From Lagopus muta (lineage: Eukaryota > Chordata > Aves > Galliformes > Phasianidae), in assembly GCF_023343835.1 (NCBI RefSeq), contig NC_064437.1:10381001-10445000 (forward strand): a stretch of DNA of 64,000 nt. Reading direction: 5' to 3'. How positions within the stretch are numbered: position 1 is the first letter of the stretch; the number at the start of each line of letters is the position of its first letter. Both the position numbers and the translations under genes were made by a program. The notes below the pieces were generated by a model. It worked only from the letters and a program-made list of their open reading frames with translations. It searched no databases and was not told the origin of the DNA. Of this stretch, positions 47,596 through 57,767 are shown piece after piece.

Positions 47596-49162
47596 CTACT
47601 TCTTCAGGTGCCCCGTGGCAGCCATTTGTTCAGTGATCTCAGTTCTCCGGCGTGGGAAGAAGAGTCTGCGATCAGTGCGGTCCGTGTCAATCTGGAAAGC
47701 AATTACTATAAACTGGAGAAGCACGTGCTTTTCCTAGAATTGGTTGTCCCTTTTGAAAAGAGGGATGTGCTATACTGTTCACAGTTACATTGCATGAGAA
47801 CCTGGTGAAAAGGGAGAACTCAATTTTGGAAGCAGCTTTAGGAGTCTTGACTGTAAACTCACTTCCCTTCACTTGTATTGTATCTTTCCTGCCAGGCTAA
47901 TCCTACTGACATTATCTAAGCCCTCCTGGGCTATCTGTCATGAGTAACTACTTTACTCGGAGTAATATGAAAATCTGCAGAAGATTCTTACTTATTTTAG
48001 TTCTTTGTAACTGGCCAAAATTAATGAACCCCTCATTTGCCTTTCTGGAAATGCTAATCTACAAACTCAGTTACTGTCACAGCTCTTTGTGTCACAGATA
48101 TGAATGATGTCACCTTGTTAGTAAGATTATCCATCCTGCTTATTCACGTTTCTCCAAATGAACCTTCAGTTGGTATATTCTGTCTCAGATATGCTGAACT
48201 GATTATCAACTTTGTTAGTTCTGCTTTCAATTTGTTTGAAAGATGTAGCAGACTTTTTTTGCAGTGCTTGTCTGTGTCACTTGGCATTGTTCACTGTAGC
48301 TCAATGCTGAATGCTTAATGAGCAGCCCTGACCCCCAGCTTGGCATTTAGCTGATCAAACTGTCCTTGTTGCTGTCCTTGCAGATATTTTGTATGCAAGT
48401 TCTGCAGAGCAAGACTATTGCTTCTACATGGACAAGGCTTCACCAGGGGGAAGAGTCCTCTTAGATCTTACCTTGATAAGCTTGCTGCCTGTGAACATTG
48501 GAGCCATTCCTGTTTTCTGTATTTGCCACAGATTATTTTCTTGCACCTATACCTTTCTGGGCACTGGGCTCAGCCTGAGTCGCACACCCTACTCACCAGA
48601 GGCGTTGTGTTCCAGCCTATTTCCTGGCTCTCTGTTTGTGGCTCTGAATATTTCTTCGTTGGCTCCAGCGCTGCTTGATGAATAATATTCAGAAACTTGG
48701 CTGTGGGTTAAGAGACACGAATATAAATGAAACATGACAAAGCTCGACGGACCTGGGGCCACGCGTCAGGATGGGACAACACCATCCATCCCCAACGCTG
48801 GCAGTCGGAGGGCGAGGGTCATTTTCTCGTGCTTATCACCACTCACCATCCGCAGGTTCCTCGATGTTGTCGTGCCAAGACATGGGCTTCTGAGTGACCG
48901 TATGAACTGGAAGAGAAGCGATGCGGGCGAAGGGCTTCAGCGTGCGTTTACATCAACCCGGCTACCGGTTCTTGATTAGTGCCCGCCCCAGCCTCGTTCT
49001 TCCCCCTTCCCCAGGAGGCGGCCGCTCACCGCGCCTCAACGGGTTGATGCTGTGCTCGGTGTGCAGCCGCTGGCAGCGCAGCTCCTTGCGCACGCGCTCG
49101 CACAGCAGCCGGTTCAGGTGCACGGCGTCCGGCGGCTCCTTTTCCCCGCCGCGAGCGGCCAT
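47596..49162 (-). CDS. CFAP144: Cilia- and flagella-associated protein 144 (FAM183A), 4 exons
   Basis: Exons 49162-49030, 48906-48847, 48700-48597 and 47691-47596 give 130 aa (human 134), with GT-AG junctions in phase. Signatures are '[20 protein letters not shown]', 'INPLRR', '[20 protein letters not shown]', '[10 protein letters not shown]', '[17 protein letters not shown]' and 'DRTDRRLFF'. These match the FAM183 family, small microtubule-inner proteins of motile axonemes. The gene is head-to-head with PIF1 and tail-to-tail with EBNA1BP2, where an ERV has landed. The short exons explain why it is easily missed. The C-terminus is shorter and diverges from the mammalian form. Confidence 0.93.
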
Positions 49163-49180
49163 GGCGCCGCGCCGCGTCCC

Positions 49181-49193
49181 GCTGCCCGGCAAC
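49181..49193. promoter_or_regulatory. X-box-like site for CFAP144
   Basis: GCTGCC-C-GGCAAC fits the degenerate RFX motif, with one deviation from the strict GTNRCC half. It lies 18 bp upstream of the CFAP144 ATG. Confidence 0.55.
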
Positions 49194-49335
49194 GCGTCAC
49201 GTGGCGCCGCCCGGCGCTCCTGATTGAGAGGGCTAGCCGCACGCCCGCTTCCTTCGCCGGTTTCCTCTCTCGTCTCCTATTGGCTGTCGAATTAAAGCTC
49301 CCGGCGCTGATTGGACGGCGGCTCCACGCGGCGAG

Positions 49336-49341
49336 TTTGAA
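49336..49341 (+). promoter_or_regulatory. CHR-like TTTGAA element of PIF1
   Basis: TTTGAA is the core cell-cycle genes homology region bound by MuvB complexes (DREAM, B-MYB). It follows two CCAAT boxes of canonical 31 bp spacing. The hexamer alone is common, so its value rests on this arrangement. Confidence 0.55.
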
Positions 49342-49371
49342 CGGGCGGCGGAGCAACCCGACAGAGCCGCG

Positions 49372-52300
49372 ATGGGGGACGCGGAGCTGCGCTGCACCGC
49401 CGTCGTGGAGCGGCCGCTGCCGGGGGGTGCGGGCCCTTTGCGCCGCGTGCTGCGGGGCGCATTGGTGCTGCTGGGCCGCGACGAGCTGCGGCAGCCGGTG
49501 CTGCGCGTGGCCGGCGGCGGGGGAGAGGCGGCGGCTTTCAGCTTCGCGCTGGGAGGCGACGCCGTGCGGCTTTTCACGCGTTTCGTGGGGGAGGGCCGCG
49601 CGGCGGTGCGGGTGGGCCCGGGCGGCGCCCAGGTGCTGCTCTCCGACTGCCCACCCGACGCCCTGCGCCGCTTCTTCCGCCTCCTGAAGCTCAAGTTGGC
49701 CGCCGGGCCGCGGGGTGCGCCGCGCCAGCCCCGGCTGCTGGGTCGCCCACCGCCCGCCTTCTCCGTTATCAGCCCGCTGCAGGAGCGCGACCTGCGGCGT
49801 GACCCTGAGCGGGACCGGAGCGGCGGGGAGCGGCCGGCGGAGGTGAGGCTCCGGGAGGGGAGGGCGGCGGGGAAAGGACCCACGGGTGTGAGCTGACGGC
49901 GGCTGAACGTGAATCAGTACCGCGCCCAGGTGGTCGTTATGGGCAATGGCATCCCGGCTTGTGTCGGCGATTATGCAGCCAGAAGGGATGGGAGGCGGTC
50001 GACATCCTGTGCTCGGCTGCACCTCGAGTGCTGTGTTCTGGGTCCCTCGATACGAGAAACGCCTCGAGGCCCTAGAGTGTGCCCAGGGAAGGGCAAAGGA
50101 GCTGTGAAGGGTTTGGAGCACAAGTGTTACTGGGAGTGGCTGAGGGAACTGGAGTTAAGGTCTCCTCTGAGCCTCCTCATTACTCTACAATGCCTTGAGA
50201 GGAGCTTGCGGTGAGGTGGGAGTCAGCCTCTTCTCTCGGGTAACAGTGATAGGATGGAAGGTGATGGCCTTAAGTCGTGCCAGGGGAGGCTCAGGTTGGA
50301 TATTAGGAAAAACTACTTCTCCAAAAGAGCAGCGATGTGCTGGCACAGTTGCCAAGGCAGGTGGTGGGGTCACGCTGTCCCTGGAGTTGTTGCAGAACTG
50401 TGGAGATGTGGCACTGAGGGCTGTGGTCAGTTGGCATAGTGGGTGGGGTTGGACTAGGTGCTATCAGAAGTCTTTTCCCACCTGTATGATTCCATGATTC
50501 AGTTCTTCCCAAAGGGCCTGTCATGCTTCTATCCCACAGGTGCTCCGTGCAGAGAGGCGGCCTCCTGCCCGGCTGTCAGTGGAGCAGGAGGCAGTGCTGG
50601 GTGCTGTGCGCAGCGGGAAGAGTGTTTTCTTCACTGGCTGTGCAGGTGGGTTTGGTTCAAGACCTCAGTGCCAAGCTGCTACTCTCTGCATCCCTGAGGT
50701 GATGGTCCCCTGCAGCCCTGCGACACCTTGCTAAAAGCAGTGCTCTCTATCTCTCCCAGGGACTGGGAAGTCATTCCTGCTGAAGAAGATCGTGGGCTCC
50801 CTCCCTCCAAACAGCACCTATGCTACAGCCAGCACTGGAGTGGCAGCTTGCCACATTGGTGGCACCACACTCCATGCCTTCGCAGGTAATGTTTGGCCAG
50901 GCAGCAAGGAGCTGGGGGCTTCTGCTCTCATCCCAAACAGTTTGGAACTTCTCAGAGTTTGCTTCTCCCTTGGCAGGTATAGGCTCTGGGAAGGCTCCGC
51001 TGGAACAGTGCATCCAGCTGGCAGAGAGACCTGGGGTGCGGCAGCACTGGCTGGCCTGCCAGCGCTTAATCATCGATGAGATCTCCATGGTGGATGGCAA
51101 GTTTTTTGACAAGCTGGAGGCAGTGGCAAGGTGAGTGGTTGTCAGTTCAAACAACAGAAATGAATTTCCCTGCGCTTTCAGGTTGCTTCCTTCCTATGGT
51201 TTTGTTGCTGGATACAAGGCAGCCATTGGCATAAGTCTGGAGAGAAGTCTGAAACCACAGCCAGCATTAGGACAGAGCTTTTCTTATGAGATAGGTTTTG
51301 ATTGTGTTTCCATCCTCCCAGCTGTGTCTGTTCTGGTTGTAGTTTCCATCCATAGAGCTGAGTCCAGGACACAGTTGTCTATTTATGCTGTTCTTATCAG
51401 TTCTCTGTTGCTACCTCAATTAAGCTTGCTGTGTTTACTGTAACTCCAAGATGCATTTCAAATCCCTGTGCTTTCTGACTCCATGTGAACACTGTCTGAA
51501 CAGCAAGGAGCAAGAGGCAGCTGTATTATAACAGCCACTGAATCACAAAGACTGGCAGTGGTGCTTTGATTGGATAGACAAAGACAAATGAATGTCTTAT
51601 AATATTGATTAATTGCTTTAACTCTTCTGACACAGCTAAGAATAACAGTCTTTTAATGAGGGTGATAGAACCTGCTGGCAGACTGAGAAATAACTTCTGA
51701 GACTTGAATTTGTTCAGGCCCTGGAGGACATTCAGAAGTTCTCTTCCTTTCCTTTCAGAGCAGTGAGAAAACGAGATGAGCCTTTTGGAGGAATTCAGCT
51801 CATCATCTGTGGGGACTTCTTGCAGCTGCCCCCAGTTTGCAAGGCTAATGAAGAAACCACATTCTGCTTCCAGGTACAAAGCTGTCCCTAAGCTTACCCT
51901 CAAAATTTGCATTTTCTTACTTAACAAGAGAATGATTTACCAGGCAAAAAGCTGGAGGAAATGCATCCACGTAAACATGGAGCTGACGGAAGTGCGAAGA
52001 CAGACCGATAAGACCTTCATTTCGCTGCTGAGTGCAGTTCGTTTAGGCAGGTGAGCAGGAACTCAGCTCTGTTTCGAAGCCCTGCTCCCTGCTGATGGAG
52101 CCATTGCTCACCTCTCCCTCATGTTCTGTGAGGGATTTGTGGCTGGGGGGAGTAGCTATGAATGCCTTAGGCAGTGTAAGGAGGCCTGATATGGTGCTAG
52201 GTAAGGAAGAAACCCTTTCTAGAATGTCCCTTTGCAACTTCTGATAGAGAATGCAAGGGATGTTGGGCCAGGGATGGGCTGGCATGCACTCTTGCACTTT

Positions 52301-55300
52301 CTGTAGCTACTTTTGTCCACCGTTCTCTCTAGAGACCAGAGCTTTAAAACCTGATGTGGCTCTGTGGAGGTCACTGCTGCTCAAGATCCAGCTCTGATAA
52401 CTTCAAATAACAATGCCTTCTTCCTGGTCACCAGGTGCACAGAGGAGGTTATCAGTCTGCTGACACAGACAGCTACTAACAGATCTGAGCGCGATGGGAT
52501 CCTGGCTACACGGCTCTGCACCCACAACGATGATGTAGAACTGACTAACGAAAGACGCTTGCGACAGCTTTCAGGTGAATTCTGTGCAGGAAGCTGCTGG
52601 CTTCAGGGCTGAGCTGGGAGTGGGAGCACCGTGGTGACAGGAGGAGGTGATGTTTTGTCACAGCATGAGCTGTACGTGTTGGACTTGAGCTGCCCAGGGA
52701 AATTTTTTCCCCTTTTAAATATACCTTACTGTTTGTCAGTGAGCTGATTGCTTCCTGTGAGGTGTGGTGGATACTGCATCCATACCTCTGCTTCTTCCTT
52801 CCATAGAATCTCAGAAAGTCCATGCACTAAACCAGACACTGAGTTAAGGGTTATTTCATTCCTGGCCCATTTGGCCCAAAGATTCCTCCTTAGTCCTCTT
52901 TGCAGATCTGGTGTAAAACTGGTCATATGCTTGAAATGGTAGTTGGTCAGATACTGCTTACTGCTGGTCCTTAATTTCCAAGCCTTCTAATGCTCTGGCA
53001 GTTATGTGGGGAAAGGAGGTAGCAGTGAGCTTTCTGCTGCTAGGTGTGCCAAGCTTGCACCTACAACTCTTAAGATCCATTCTCCTTGGTCACTATAAGA
53101 GAAATTGCTTCAAAAAATAAACGCTGAGTCTCCTGCAAATATCATGTAGCTTATGTCTTGTAGTTGCAATTGGTCACTGCTTTTTTTTTTTTTTTTTTTC
53201 CTTCATAGGAGATTTGCACGCTTTTGAGGCTTTGGACAGTGACCCGATGCTAGTGAAGTTAATTGATACTCAGTGTCCTGTGGGTGGTAGAGTTGAGCTA
53301 AAGGTTGGAGCTCAGGTGAGTGTATGTACAAGTTTGTTTGGGAAAGAACAGCAGATCAGATGGCATAAGAAAAATGAAGGTATAATAGCTATATATATAT
53401 ATAATAGATCAATTTGTAAAATACAGATTCTGCATGGAGCAACCACGCCAAGCCAACATGAGACTGGCCAGATCAGTCTGATCTCAGTATCCTTCTTGCT
53501 TGCAACCCAGGCAGAGGATCGACTTGGTTTGAGCACAAGTGTGTGTCCTGTGGACCACAGTGACCACAGTGACTTAGACATATATTTCTTACCAGGCCCA
53601 GAAGAAGAACATAGGCTTCTTGCTTGTCTCAGCCTTGAGTACAGCAGTCTTCCTGACCTGTAAGAGTAAGGCATAAGATTGCCAAATGTGCTCTACTGGT
53701 TATCTTGCTGTGATCTGAGGCTGTCAGCGTGGAAAGGATGCAGGATTGTGTCAAAGAAGCACCACTGGGTGATGCTTTGCCTTGGGAAGGTTTTCCTCTG
53801 CTTCTTACACAATCGTCTAGGCTTGCTGGCATTTGGGAGGGCAAAATCACTTCCTGGATCTGAGGTTGTAGCTGTGGACAGAAAATCATGTGCAAAGCAT
53901 TCAGTACTGAGAATTTTGTAGTTGGGAATCCTAGGAAGGGAAGGCTGTGGAGGAGCTTCAGTTAAATTAGAGATTGTGCTTCAGTCTGCAATAGAATGAT
54001 ATGTCTATGCTTATGCATTCTGGCTAGACGCTTAGCTGAAAGAGGCTGAACATACTCAAAAGCCAGCACACTGAGAGATTTGCTTTCTCTCTCCTTTTAC
54101 TCTGTAGGTGATGCTAGCTAAGAATCTGGATGTGTCTCAAGGGCTGGTGAATGGAGCACGAGGAGTTGTTGTAGGATTTGAAACTGAACAGAAGGGTAAA
54201 GTAAACTTTATTTTAAAAATATTACTGCTGTGCTGATGACTTGTTAATTTTCTTTACTAAAGGAAAGCAGAGAACAGAGCTGCTCCATAACAAAATGTTA
54301 GTGGTTCTCCTGGGCTGTCATGTGATGTGGTGCATGTAAGGCATCCTGTGTTTGTTTTCTTTGTTGATCAGATATGTATACTCATCTGCATTTATTTCTG
54401 AGTTGCTGAATCAAGTTGTGGTGTGTTGTTGTTTTATTTTCCTCAGATAACACTGTTCTGTTACAGAGAAGGTATCTCAACTGATAGATTAGCTGAATGT
54501 AATTCTCCTTTGTGTCCCAAATGTCATTTCAGAACATCGTACTTAGTGAGTGGGGTGGGTTGTTCTGTTTTGATACGGGATTTTTTTTTTAACACAGCCC
54601 TAAAATTCATGAAATACTAGTGTGAGGAAGAGGAAAACCTGTTCTTAAATCTTCTGGCTTCCTGCTGATGAATGCCAGGAACGTGCTCTTATTGTCCTTC
54701 TATTCCCATTTTCACAGGGCTGCCCAAGGTGAGGTTTCTCTGTGGAGTCACTCGAGTTATCAAATTGGAGAGGTGGCTCTTCAAAGGGCCATCAGGAATT
54801 CATCTGAGTCGCCAACAGTTGCCCCTAAAATTGGCATGGGCCATTTCCATTCACAAGAGCCAGGTGAGTGCATTTCCACAACTGTCTATGGTCTTTTATA
54901 GTATCATAAGCCTTATCTTCTGGGAATGCTTAGATTGCTGGTAAAACTGGAGGAAAAACTTGTCGTAGAAAAGCTCTAGGTTGTGTATCTGCTGTTGAAA
55001 GGAAGACTGCGTCTCTTCTGTTCATGATAATTGTCTGTAACTGTAGTCTGGCAGACAGTAGTGTTGCTATCACTTTGTGGAGTTTCCGTAATGGTGCTGT
55101 CATCTACACAGCTGGTGTTGGACTAGAAAGCAGCAGTAGTTACTGCTGTGGGCTGGTCAGGACTGTTTCCCTATTAGTCATCAGCACTGATGATCCTGCA
55201 GCTTGCTTTGTGTACCTGAGGAAGCTGGATTTACAGCTGTTTTGTTTGAGCTGGACTTCACTTTCAAAGGTGTGCTGGCTTTTTTTCCCCAAGGTACATA

Positions 55301-56763
55301 GCACATTTCCCATTTTTCCAGAATAATTCATACACTTTGATAAACACTCCTCTATAGAAGACCTATAAGCTTGTTCCCAAGCTGTGTTGTAAATTCTGCT
55401 GCCTCTTGGGATAGTTTGCTGTTTCTAACCCAAAGTCTCTCTCAGGTGGTCTGTCTGAGGACTCCTTGAAACTGACTTCTCCTCCACTTAATTACTATGC
55501 ATGAAAACAGTGGGATTTCTTTCCCTGCTGTGTTGAGTGCATGAAGTTTGTGCAGTTTTGCACAATAGCAGGCTCCTAAAATCATCATATCATTTGAGTT
55601 GGAAGGGACTCTTAAAGGCCATCTAGTCCAAATCCTCTGTAATGGGCAGGGATAGCTGCAGCTTCATCAGATGCTCAGAGCCCCGTCCAGCCTGCTCATG
55701 AATGTTTCCAGGGATGAGGCGTTCACCATCTCTCTGGGCAACATGTTCTACTGCCTCATCACCCTTTTTGTGGGCACCCTCATCACCTGTGTTCCAAAAA
55801 TGAGAAATGCACAACTTTTTTTTCTTATCTGATTTATGTTTCTCTTCTATTAGTTTTGAAGTTTCCCCTTGTCCTATTAAAACAGACCCTGCTAAGAATC
55901 TGTCCCCATCTTTCTTACAGTCTCTTTTTAGATACTGAAAGTATCTCCCTTGTCTGATAGCAACTTAATCATCAGGAAACTGCTCTTTTTTGTTTTACTG
56001 GTTCCCATCTTTTACTTAAACAAGAGGCCATCTTTCTTATCAAGCTTGTACACTGTGGATGGTAACTTCTGACAAATTCATAGGGTATGTTAGTATTGCT
56101 ATGACATGGTGTTCTGTGCTTTGGGGTTTTTTTTGTGTGTGTGTTTTTCTTTTTCTGTGCAACTGATTTCTCCCTCTCTTTGATAGGGCATGTCTTTAGA
56201 TTCTGTGGAAATTTCCCTGTCTCGTGTCTTTGAAAGTGGGCAGGCCTATGTAGCCCTTTCCCGAGCCCGCAGCCTTGCAGGTCTCCGTGTTCTGGATTTT
56301 GACCCAAAAGTAGTGAGAGCTGATCCTACAGTGCTGCAGTTCTATAGACAGCTGAAACGTCACCAACTTCAAACCCAGGTAAAGAAAATTCCTGTCCCAG
56401 TAGAATGCCTTGTGCAACCAGGATGATAGATGCCTGGGCTGAGGTGCTCCTTTTTATTCCTAAGTAAGGTCATTGAAGTTAAATCTTGTAGGGGCAAGAG
56501 AGATGGAACTATGGGGCAGGAATACGTTGGGGCATCTCTCAGTGACAAAATACCTTCTGTGGTTTTGGGATTGTATAGCACTCCTGGCCATGTGGGTGAA
56601 AGGGACAGCTGGCATTCTTTGATCCTCCTCTCACAGTAAGGACTAAAGTGGAAGAAAGAGAAGCTGCAAATCAGAAATCTCCTGTATTTTGTTTTCCCTG
56701 CATTAGGATTCACTGCGCACCCACCCAGACGCTGATGAGAAAGAGAACTGGAAGTGCAGCTGA
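49372..56763 (+). CDS. PIF1: PIF1 5'-to-3' DNA helicase, 12 exons
   Basis: Exons 49372-49842, 50540-50645, 50760-50885, 50977-51130, 51759-51873, 51944-52050, 52435-52574, 53209-53315, 54108-54195, 54718-54863, 56187-56378 and 56707-56763 give 602 aa (human 641), GT-AG and in phase. Superfamily 1B motifs are intact: Walker A GCAGTGKS (190-197), Walker B '[10 protein letters not shown]' (266-275), motif III 'GDFLQLPP' (304-311), 'VNGARGVV' in exon 9, 'IHKSQGMSLD' (516-525) and 'AYVALSRAR' (540-548). The N-terminal 157 residues, in one GC-rich exon, keep the family 'SELRC'-like start and the 'RLFTRF', 'LLSDCPPD' and 'LKLKLAA' blocks. PIF1 unwinds G-quadruplexes and forked DNA in nucleus and mitochondria. 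The start aligns about 14 residues into the human protein. Confidence 0.96.
50085..50505 (+). repeat. CR1 LINE 3' fragment in PIF1 intron 1
   Basis: CR1 blocks are visible in order: 'GGTTTGGAGCACAAGTGTTA', 'GGGAGTGGCTGAGGGAACTG', 'CAGGTTGGATATTAGGAAAA', 'GGTTGGACTAGGTGCTATCA', and a 'TGTATGATTCCATGATTC' tail. It has the gene's orientation. The tail ends about 35 bp before the exon 2 acceptor, so the element makes up most of the second half of intron 1. Confidence 0.9.
53181..53199 (+). repeat. T19 run in the polypyrimidine tract of PIF1 exon 8 acceptor
   Basis: Nineteen T are followed by CCTTCATAG and exon 8 at 53209. The run forms the polypyrimidine tract, and its length may vary. Confidence 0.85.
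55578..55985 (-). repeat. CR1 LINE 3' fragment in PIF1 intron 10
   Basis: The segment reads 'GAGTTGGAAGGGACTCTTAA', 'AGGCCATCTAGTCCAAATCC', 'CAGATGCTCAGAGCCCCGTC', 'GGGCAACATGTTCTACTGCC' and further decayed CR1 sequence. It is the reverse complement of a CR1 3' end, antisense to PIF1. The right limit is approximate. Confidence 0.85.
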
Positions 56764-57761
56764 GAGTGTTCTTCTGGCCTCTGTGAGGCACCAGCACAGA
56801 CTGCTGAGTTGCAGCAACCTTGCTGTGAAGTATATTTGATACCATAAATGAAGTTGAAGGGTTTTTTTTCCTTAATTCAACTGACTCTGGATATGTAGAA
56901 ATCTCCCAGTCCCATCCCTCTGAACTTGAGAAGTATTCTGTAGTCTCTTCCTGTGCCCACAATCTTGAGTACTTCTGTGCCACAGATGTTGACTAACAAA
57001 CGAAATACTGAACAAGGATGTGTCAGGGAGACCTTCTTTTGATTTTTATCCTCTCTGCCTGGTTACATTTCATCCTTCAATTTGACTGTGAAACTTGGGT
57101 ATTTTTCTTCAAGGCTACTGCAGTTGAGAGAGGGAAGCTGTGTGTCTCCTTTACCTGGCTGGACTGGACCTGTTCTCTAGAGCTGCTGACATGACGGAAA
57201 GCAGTACTAAGTATCTAAAATATGTATGTGATTTTCCTGCAAGGGAGGATCTGCCAGGAGCCAGGCTTTCACTGTATATTGCACACCTGGATGTTCTTAC
57301 CTTTTGGATGTTTAACACCAGCAGGCTTTGTGCAACTTCTTCCACAAACAAAAATGTACAGAGTTGCACACTGCCTACTGTGCTGATGCATGTACTTCTT
57401 GTTAGTCTGCTGCATGCAATAGCATGATTTTTTTTAACCTTCCAAGATGAGATGATATGAGCAGATATGAGCAAATTATACTTTTTATATTCATAATTAT
57501 GGAACTACAAGAACTGGAAAGATCTGTTACCCTTACAGCAAGAAGGGAGTGAGCAGAAATGAGTGCTGATGGGACCTTCACTCCTTTAAACATGTGAGGC
57601 TTTCAAATAAGAAGAATTTTCTGCTAGAAACGCATCCAAGTAGCGAGGTAGAATCTGAACATGCAATAGGGAAATGGCCAAGGACTTGAAGTGGTCTGTA
57701 ACTGCCTATTTCAGCAAATGCAGGGAACAGAACAAGTATACTGTCCTTTTCGAAAAGCCTT

Positions 57762-57767
57762 AATAAA
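57762..57767 (+). terminator. Candidate poly(A) signal downstream of PIF1
   Basis: AATAAA lies 999 bp after the PIF1 stop. Another AATAAA is at 59268-59273. Which one is used cannot be told from sequence alone. Confidence 0.35.

Larger units (their letters stand above)
49163..49371. promoter_or_regulatory. Bidirectional promoter CFAP144 / PIF1 (209 bp between start codons)
   Basis: The spacer holds an X-box-like site near CFAP144 (49181-49193) and an E-box CACGTG (49198-49203). Two inverted CCAAT boxes (ATTGG at 49279-49283 and 49310-49314) are 31 bp apart. A TTTGAA element (49336-49341) lies 22 bp beyond the second box and 31 bp before the PIF1 ATG. No TATA box is seen. The CCAAT pair plus TTTGAA is the layout of NF-Y/CHR cell-cycle promoters. 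Confidence 0.75.
48990..49900. promoter_or_regulatory. CpG island over the CFAP144/PIF1 divergent promoter
   Basis: Very CpG- and GC-rich sequence covers CFAP144 exon 1, the 209 bp spacer and all of PIF1 exon 1. Confidence 0.8.

Noticed and set aside
49114-50121. 335-codon minus-strand open frame across PIF1 exon 1
   Set aside because: It lies antisense to a GC-rich exon whose codons rarely create stops on either strand. It is arginine- and proline-rich with no domain, and it also overlaps CFAP144 exon 1 and PIF1 intron 1.
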